Positions 1-3,594 of a stretch of DNA of 5,306 nucleotides are shown one piece after another. How positions within the stretch are numbered: position 1 is the first letter of the stretch; each line of letters begins with the position of its first letter. The notes under the pieces are model-generated. The model worked only from the letters and a program-made list of their open reading frames with translations, was not told where the DNA came from and searched no databases. The stretch covers positions 1 through 5,306 of the forward strand of contig JAGHAR010000031.1 of NCBI GenBank assembly GCA_021161405.1. Reading direction: 5' to 3'. Position numbers and translations under genes: made by a program. This stretch comes from Candidatus Iainarchaeum sp. GTDB lineage: Archaea > Iainarchaeota > Iainarchaeia > Iainarchaeales > JAGHAR01.

Positions 1-360
1 TAAATTTTCCATCCTGAAAAGATGTGCCTTGCATTTGCAATCTGAGCAGCCGAATTTCAGAATCGGCTCTCCACCTAAATTCCTGAGAATTGTTTGCGCG
101 GTTTTACATTCCTCTGCTTTTTTTGCTTCCTTGTAGAATATCTCGACAACCTTTGCAAATTTATTGCAGAGGAGGTAATCAATATGCCAGAATTTCTTTT
201 TTCTTTTTGTTAAGTGCCTTTCGATCCTTTTTTCGAGGTTTGTTTGCGCGGAGCCAACGTACAGGTATTTTCCCTTTGGGAATTCCAATCTGCCTAAAGC
301 TCCTATCTTTACTTTTACATTTCTTTTTACATCAATAAGCAAAAGATATATTCCCCTCAT
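1..360 (-). CDS. DUF123 GIY-YIG nuclease-fold protein (C-terminus cut by window edge)
   Basis: The reading frame starts at ATG 360-358 and is still open at the left edge, so the gene is truncated; 120 residues are visible. The start MRGIYLLLI and the later KGKYLYVGSA (about residues 30-38) form the paired GIY and YVGSA strands of the DUF123 branch of the GIY-YIG fold. Further family features are RIERHL (45-50), KKFWHIDYLL (55-64) and the Cys-rich end FGCSDCKCKAHLF (103-115). DUF123 proteins are usually about 130-150 residues, so little is missing. The family is predicted to be a DNA endonuclease (Uri type), but its substrate is unknown. The start overlaps the stop of the MinD-like ATPase gene as ATGA, which suggests translational coupling as the last visible gene of that operon. 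A weak GGCGG lies just upstream of the ATG. The family call is strong; nuclease activity is inferred. Confidence 0.88.
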   Translation of the reverse strand, partial: MRGIYLLLIDVKRNVKVKIGALGRLEFPKGKYLYVGSAQTNLEKRIERHLTKRKKKFWHIDYLLCNKFAKVVEIFYKEAKKAEECKTAQTILRNLGGEPILKFGCSDCKCKAHLFRMENL

Positions 361-1190
361 TCAACCGCCTTCAGAATCTCATTCAAAGAATCAAACTTCA
401 CTGCTCTGCCATGCGCATACGCATCTATTATTTCCCTGCTGTAAGGTATCTCCGCAATTATCCTTGTTTTGGATTGCTTCGTAATTTTTTCAACCTCTCT
501 TTTGGCTGCGATATTTGCCTTATTCAACACCACAAAATGCCTGAGTTTCATTTTTTTCAGCAGATTCAGTATAAGCTTGAGATCGTTTATAGCTAAAGGT
601 GTTGGTTCTGTAACAGCCAATGCAACGTCAGCTTCGAGCAAAGCAGCAATGACCGGACAATGCGTTCCTGCGGCAGTATCTATTATCACATATTCGAATT
701 TTTTCTCAAGCTTTTTTGCATATTTTTTGGTTGCATTTACAACAAGGCTTGATTCCTCTATGCCTGGCCTCAATCTGCCGCTTATAAGTGTCAGGTTATC
801 CTTCTTTCCCTTATAAATCCAGCCAATTGTTTGCTTTTCTTCTTCAATTGCGTTTGTTGGACATGCTATTTTGCATGCTCTGCAGCCAATGCATTGTTCT
901 TTTACGAGAAAAGGGTATTTGTTCTTCACAAAAACAATGGCATTTTCTCTGCATACTTTGGAACATCTTCCGCACTTTATACATTTCTCATAGTTGAATT
1001 TCGGTATCATTGTTTCTACAGCTTGTTCTCTTTTTATCTTTATACCTAAAAGCAGATGATCATTTGGACAATCAACATCGAGATCAAGAAGCAGAACCTT
1101 CTTTCCATTCTCAGCCAGATAATTTGAAATAGCAGTTGCAATAGTGGATTTTCCTGTTCCGCCCTTGCCGCCGGTTACTGCTATGCGCAT
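357..1190 (-). CDS. MinD-superfamily P-loop ATPase with inserted two-cluster ferredoxin domain
   Basis: Numbered from the ATG at 1190 (277 aa), residues 8-16 are the deviant Walker A motif GKGGTGKST, 36-40 is DLDVD, and 171-179 is the switch II region DTAAGTHCP. Inserted between them are two 4Fe-4S motifs, with Cys 70, 73, 76, 80 and Cys 100, 103, 106, 110. TEPTPLAINDL (194-204) and LNKAN (222-226) follow, as is usual for this group (COG1149 type). These cytoplasmic ATPases are often encoded beside NifX/orange-protein family genes and are thought to help assemble or load metal-sulfur clusters; the exact reaction is unknown. I chose ATG 1190 because GAGGACAGAAGA precedes it at good SD spacing and homologues begin M-[RK]-IAVT. 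An in-frame GTG at 1223-1221 would add 11 residues and overlap the NifX-like stop as GTGA, so it remains possible. The 3' end overlaps the GIY-YIG gene by 4 bp. Confidence 0.93.
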   Translation of the reverse strand: MRIAVTGGKGGTGKSTIATAISNYLAENGKKVLLLDLDVDCPNDHLLLGIKIKREQAVETMIPKFNYEKCIKCGRCSKVCRENAIVFVKNKYPFLVKEQCIGCRACKIACPTNAIEEEKQTIGWIYKGKKDNLTLISGRLRPGIEESSLVVNATKKYAKKLEKKFEYVIIDTAAGTHCPVIAALLEADVALAVTEPTPLAINDLKLILNLLKKMKLRHFVVLNKANIAAKREVEKITKQSKTRIIAEIPYSREIIDAYAHGRAVKFDSLNEILKAVE

Positions 1191-1206
1191 TCTTCTGTCC
1201 TCTTGT
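1191..1206 (-). promoter_or_regulatory. Ribosome binding site supporting the ATG 1190 start of the ATPase
   Basis: The minus strand reads AAGAGGACAGAAGA directly before ATG 1190-1188. GAGG sits eight bases upstream of the ATG. It is the main reason for preferring this start over the GTG at 1223. Confidence 0.5.
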
Positions 1207-1219
1207 TTTGTTTTGCTAT

Positions 1220-1558
1220 TCACAACATTCTTTCCAGCTTACCCTCAATAAAATTTTTCAGGGTCTCTTCTACAGTGCCAGAGCCTTTGTACACCTCTAT
1301 ACCAAGCTGCTGAAAAACCGCAGCCGCTCTAGGACCAATGTTGCCTGTAATTATTGCCTTAACTCCGAGATTTGCCACTCTTTCTGCAGCAGAAATTCCC
1401 GCGCCAGTAGCTTGGTTCATGCTGGAATTTTCAATTGCTTCTGATTTTATTATTTTATCTCCTTCGATTTCCGCAATTATGAAGAAAGGGCATCTGCCAA
1501 ACACCAAGCTTACATTGCTCTGCAATTCCCTTCCAAGAGAGCTCACTGCAACCTTCAT
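1220..1558 (-). CDS. NifX/NifB-type dinitrogenase iron-molybdenum cofactor family protein (orange-protein-like)
   Basis: This 112-residue protein is one complete DiNase_FeMo-co domain of the usual length. It starts MKVAVSS, has FGRCPFFIIAEIE (20-32), then ATGAGISAAERVANLGVKAI (50-69), TGNIGPRAA (71-79), LGIEVYKGSGTVEE (85-98) and an end of FxxGKL type. Relatives bind FeMo-cofactor precursors (NifX, NifY, the NifB C-terminus) or, in Desulfovibrio orange protein, a Mo-Cu-sulfide cluster. No nif structural genes are in view, so a nitrogen-fixation role should not be assumed. The ATG at 1558 overlaps the TGA of the upstream DUF5320 gene (ATGA), and GAGGGAG precedes it as an SD. Its stop reaches, or nearly reaches, the ATPase gene. 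Such proteins and COG1149 ATPases commonly co-occur, so the two probably act on the same metallocluster in the cytoplasm. Cys23 is a possible ligand (inference). Confidence 0.95.
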   Translation of the reverse strand: MKVAVSSLGRELQSNVSLVFGRCPFFIIAEIEGDKIIKSEAIENSSMNQATGAGISAAERVANLGVKAIITGNIGPRAAAVFQQLGIEVYKGSGTVEETLKNFIEGKLERML

Positions 1559-1944
1559 TGTCTCCCTCTCTTTAGCTCTTCAATCCTCTTTCTTATGGCT
1601 TCCAGCTCCTGCTGGAGTGCCTTTTGCTCTTGTTCGATTGCTTTTGCCTCTTCTTCCAAGATTTTCAATTCATCTGTTTCCTGCACATCTCTTGTTGGCT
1701 GCTCAATTGGATAGCTTGCTATTGGCTGCCATATTCTTGCAACAGGCACAGCAAACCTTCTTGCAAACCAATATCTGCGCCATGCAAATCCTCTGCCAAA
1801 GCCGAGGCCTCTGCCAAATCTTCTGCCATAGAAACCAAAGCCCGGATTCATATAGCCTGGCACACTATAGCCTGCGCAATAGCCCATTGCTCTTCCTGTC
1901 ATGGGCCCTAATCCAAGCGGACCTGTTCCATCTCCGGCTGGCAA
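1555..1944 (-). CDS. DUF5320 family protein with Gly/Arg/Phe-rich middle and C-terminal coiled coil
   Basis: This 129-residue protein opens with the DUF5320 signature GDGTGPLGLGPMTGR (4-18) followed by GYCAG (21-25). Residues 34-53 are rich in Gly, Phe and Arg (GFGFYGRRFGRGLGFGRG). After a Trp/Pro-containing linker, residues about 90-128 form a charged heptad-like helix (LKILEEEAKAIEQEQ onward), probably a coiled coil for oligomerisation or partner binding. The biochemical role of the family is unknown. It is frequently found beside NifX-like and MinD-ferredoxin genes, as here, so it may be a scaffold of that system (inference). The start is TTG at 1944-1942; no in-frame ATG or GTG fits better, and GGAGGTGA lies four bases upstream. 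It is the first gene of the downstream operon and shares a regulatory element with the DUF134 promoter. Its stop overlaps the next start as ATGA. Confidence 0.88.
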   Translation of the reverse strand: MPAGDGTGPLGLGPMTGRAMGYCAGYSVPGYMNPGFGFYGRRFGRGLGFGRGFAWRRYWFARRFAVPVARIWQPIASYPIEQPTRDVQETDELKILEEEAKAIEQEQKALQQELEAIRKRIEELKRGRQ

Positions 1945-1948
1945 GTTC

Positions 1949-1956
1949 TCACCTCC
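1949..1956 (-). promoter_or_regulatory. Perfect Shine-Dalgarno site deciding a TTG start
   Basis: The minus strand reads GGAGGTGA, a full match to the anti-SD of archaeal 16S rRNA, followed by GAAC and TTG 1944-1942. Together with the DUF5320 signature starting four codons in, it fixes the non-ATG start. Confidence 0.85.
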
Positions 1957-1957
1957 A

Positions 1958-1977
1958 TTATGAGCATATGCACAAAA
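1958..1977 (-). promoter_or_regulatory. Putative operator upstream of the DUF5320 operon
   Basis: This 20-bp imperfect palindrome is centred on GCATATGC (1964-1971); 8 of its 10 base pairs are symmetrical. Its part 1963-1977 (plus strand AGCATATGCACAAAA) is identical to 3559-3573 in the DUF134 promoter. It lies between the TATA box and the SD, where a bound protein would block initiation. The likely ligand is the DUF134 protein (inference). Confidence 0.65.
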
Positions 1978-1978
1978 T

Positions 1979-1992
1979 CTATTTAAATATAT
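1979..1992 (-). promoter_or_regulatory. Archaeal TATA box of the DUF5320-NifX-ATPase operon
   Basis: The minus strand reads ATATATTTAAATAG, a good archaeal TATA element. Initiation about 26 bases downstream of its centre would be near 1959, giving a leader of roughly 15 bases that just contains the SD. The box lies 14 bases beyond the transporter stop codon, so this operon has its own promoter even if there is read-through. Confidence 0.7.
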
Positions 1993-2005
1993 CTACTTCT
2001 TATTG

Positions 2006-3088
2006 TTAGCTGTCTGATCTAACAAGCGTGGTTCCGCATTTCGGACATTTGAGCGTTGCACATGGGATGCCTCTTCTATGTTCAACCTTATAGTTGCATT
2101 TTGGGCAGATGCAATAACCTCCCGGACCTAGGCCGCGAGCTTGAGTTAGTTCTCCTTTAAATCTGCCTCTGCGTTGCCAACCGAATCCGCGCATCAAACC
2201 AAGCCTCTCCAATATTATACCTTTTGGCCTATAATAATCTTTCTCTATATCGTGGCTTGCTATCTGAATTGCAACATACTTTAAATTTTCAATTTTGTTC
2301 ATTAGCTTTTCCCTTAAATTGTTCGCTATTCTTGTGGCTTCTTCAACGCTAAGATTTTTTGGCAGAACAATCTCCATATTTGCGGTAACTGCAGAACCCC
2401 TCTTCAATGTTTTAAGGTCTCCTATCTCTATGTTTTCCTCCCTTACAATTTCCCTTATCTTATTTTCAATCTCCTCGCCAGCGGAAACATCAAGCAAGGA
2501 ATCGGTTGCTTCCTTGCCAATCTCGAATGATTCTTTTATTATGTATAATCCAAGAAGCGCGGCAAGCAAGGAATCAACATGCAGCCAGATATTTGCAAGG
2601 AGTAAACCAGCAAATACCGCTATTGAAGAATAAACATCTATTCTGGAATGCATACCATCTGAAATTAAACTTACGGAATTCTCTTTTTTTCCTACTTTAA
2701 TTTTTAACCTTGCCATACCCTCATTAATTAGGGCAGTGATTAGCATTACTCCCAGAGCAATAGTTGTTAATTGGGTTTCAACAGGCTGCATAAATTTTAG
2801 ATATGCCTCGTATATAATCCAGATGCCTGTAAGAAGTAGGATAATTGTTATAATTAGGCCTGCCAATACTTCGAATTTATAGTGGCCATATGGATGCTCT
2901 TTGTCTGCAGGTTTTTCCGCTATTCTAATTCCTACGTAACTTATTGAAGATGAGAATACATCCATGGCTGAGTGTATTCCTTCAGCAAGTACCGCAGTAT
3001 AACCGCTAACAATTCCTGCAGTTATTTTAATTATTGCTAGAAAAATGTTTGCAATTACTCCGAGCAGTGCTACATTTTTCTTTTCCAC
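2006..3088 (-). CDS. Cation diffusion facilitator (CDF) transporter with C-terminal six-cysteine module
   Basis: This 360-residue membrane protein exports divalent metal ions in exchange for protons, by family knowledge. About six membrane helices are visible (roughly 7-28, 33-54, 70-95, 106-126, 141-165, 168-188). The metal-site motifs are HSAMD (H39, D43) in helix 2 and HSRID (H147, D151) in helix 5, plus the conserved HPYGH (65-69). H in place of the first D in helix 2 differs from the iron/zinc exporter YiiP (DxxxD) and is an H-type site seen in many zinc-type CDFs. Residues about 205-278 form the usual cytoplasmic ferredoxin-like domain. A further 75 or so residues are unusual: an Arg/Gly-rich linker, then Cys 326, 328, 331, 343, 348, 351, matching the tail of the adjacent DUF134 protein. 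The start is GTG 3088-3086, one base after the DUF134 stop, with GAGG upstream. The metal is not determined. Confidence 0.93.
   Translation of the reverse strand: MEKKNVALLGVIANIFLAIIKITAGIVSGYTAVLAEGIHSAMDVFSSSISYVGIRIAEKPADKEHPYGHYKFEVLAGLIITIILLLTGIWIIYEAYLKFMQPVETQLTTIALGVMLITALINEGMARLKIKVGKKENSVSLISDGMHSRIDVYSSIAVFAGLLLANIWLHVDSLLAALLGLYIIKESFEIGKEATDSLLDVSAGEEIENKIREIVREENIEIGDLKTLKRGSAVTANMEIVLPKNLSVEEATRIANNLREKLMNKIENLKYVAIQIASHDIEKDYYRPKGIILERLGLMRGFGWQRRGRFKGELTQARGLGPGGYCICPKCNYKVEHRRGIPCATLKCPKCGTTLVRSDS
2018..2116 (-). other. Six-cysteine metal-binding module in the CDF tail
   Basis: Residues 325-357 of the transporter hold C-x-C-x2-C-x11-C-x4-C-x2-C, ending KCPKCGTTLVR, which resembles a zinc ribbon. 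The same spacing occurs at 3099-3197 in the DUF134 gene. Four Cys would satisfy one zinc; the two extra ones leave other metals or redox chemistry possible. Confidence 0.75.
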
Positions 3089-3089
3089 T

Positions 3090-3554
3090 TTAGTCGCCTC
3101 TAACCATTAAAGCTCCGCACTTTTCGCATTTCATCTGCCTGCATCCTACGCCAGGTAGTTTTGGCTGCCTGTTTCCACACACTGGACAGACACAATAGCT
3201 TGGCCTTAAACCTCTGCCAAAGCCCACGCCTCTTCCTCTACCAAAACCTGCTTGCTGTTGGCTTACCATTTCGTATACACCTCCTTCAATTCTAATTGCC
3301 TTGCCGTTAACCAGAGCATCTGCAATCTTTTTTCTTGCAGAGTTTAAAATTCTCTGGAATGTTCCCCTTGAAATATTCATGCGCTTTGCGCATTCCTCCT
3401 GCTCTAGACCGAGCAGATCCTTAAGTTTGATTGCCTCTATCTCGTCAACGCTGAGAGTAACCTCTGGAATCTTTGATGGAGCAATCCCTTTCGGCAGAAA
3501 GAAATCTGCCTCTGGCAATCCCGAAATAAACCTCGGAATTTTCGGCCTAGGCAT
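3090..3554 (-). CDS. DUF134 predicted DNA-binding regulator with C-terminal six-cysteine module
   Basis: Numbered from ATG 3554 (154 aa), the protein begins MPRPKIPRF as DUF134 proteins do. Residues about 33-92 carry a sigma-70 region 4-like helix-turn-helix: LSVDEIEAIKLKDLLGLEQ, then ECAKRMNISRGTFQRILNSA and the end NGKAIRIEGG. A Gly/Arg/Phe linker (103-116) leads to a tail with Cys 121, 123, 126, 138, 143, 146. It is probably a cytoplasmic transcription factor whose Cys tail senses or binds metal (inference). The frame is open back to 3686, but the extra 44 residues lack family similarity, overlap the upstream gene in another frame and would include the TATA box; they are rejected. Estimated transcription start coincides with the ATG, so the mRNA is probably leaderless. 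The gene carries the shared palindromic element in its own promoter, suggesting autoregulation, and is followed after one base by the CDF gene. Confidence 0.93.
   Translation of the reverse strand: MPRPKIPRFISGLPEADFFLPKGIAPSKIPEVTLSVDEIEAIKLKDLLGLEQEECAKRMNISRGTFQRILNSARKKIADALVNGKAIRIEGGVYEMVSQQQAGFGRGRGVGFGRGLRPSYCVCPVCGNRQPKLPGVGCRQMKCEKCGALMVRGD
3099..3197 (-). other. Six-cysteine metal-binding module in the DUF134 regulator
   Basis: Residues 120-152 hold C-x-C-x2-C-x11-C-x4-C-x2-C, starting YCVCPVC and ending KCEKCGALMVR. Cysteine spacing is identical to the module at 2018-2116. The nucleotide sequences are clearly diverged, so this is not a very recent duplication. Confidence 0.75.
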
Positions 3555-3558
3555 AATT

Positions 3559-3573
3559 AGCATATGCACAAAA
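3559..3573 (-). promoter_or_regulatory. Putative operator in the DUF134-CDF promoter
   Basis: Plus strand AGCATATGCACAAAA is identical to 1963-1977 and centred on the palindrome GCATATGC (3560-3567). It lies directly between the TATA box and the start codon of the DUF134 gene. Position and duplication argue for a repressor site, most simply bound by DUF134 itself (inference). Confidence 0.65.
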
Positions 3574-3584
3574 CTATTTAAAAT
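3574..3584 (-). promoter_or_regulatory. Archaeal TATA box of the DUF134-CDF operon
   Basis: The minus strand reads ATTTTAAATAG. Its centre is about 25 bases upstream of ATG 3554, the usual TATA-to-start distance in archaea, so transcription should begin at or next to the start codon. The box starts 10 bases after the stop codon of the upstream cysteine-rich gene. Confidence 0.7.
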
Positions 3585-3594
3585 GGTTTGCCTT

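Noticed and set aside
90..338. 82-codon plus-strand frame at the left end
   Set aside because: It is the complement of the DUF123 gene, whose conserved motifs establish the minus strand as coding.
1338..2009. 223-codon open frame on the plus strand
   Set aside because: It lies opposite the NifX-like and DUF5320 genes, which have strong family signatures and good start signals. The plus-strand translation shows no recognisable domain and has no SD.
2491..2575. 13-base direct repeat CAAGCAAGGAATC at 2491-2503 and 2563-2575
   Set aside because: Both copies encode Asp-Ser-Leu-Leu within the CDF gene. This looks like chance or local codon similarity and not a mobile or regulatory repeat.
1786..3248. 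Repeated CCTCTGCCAAAGCC-like DNA in the DUF5320 and DUF134 genes
   Set aside because: The DNA similarity follows from Gly-Phe-Gly-Arg-Gly codons, so it is a protein-level feature and not a DNA repeat element.
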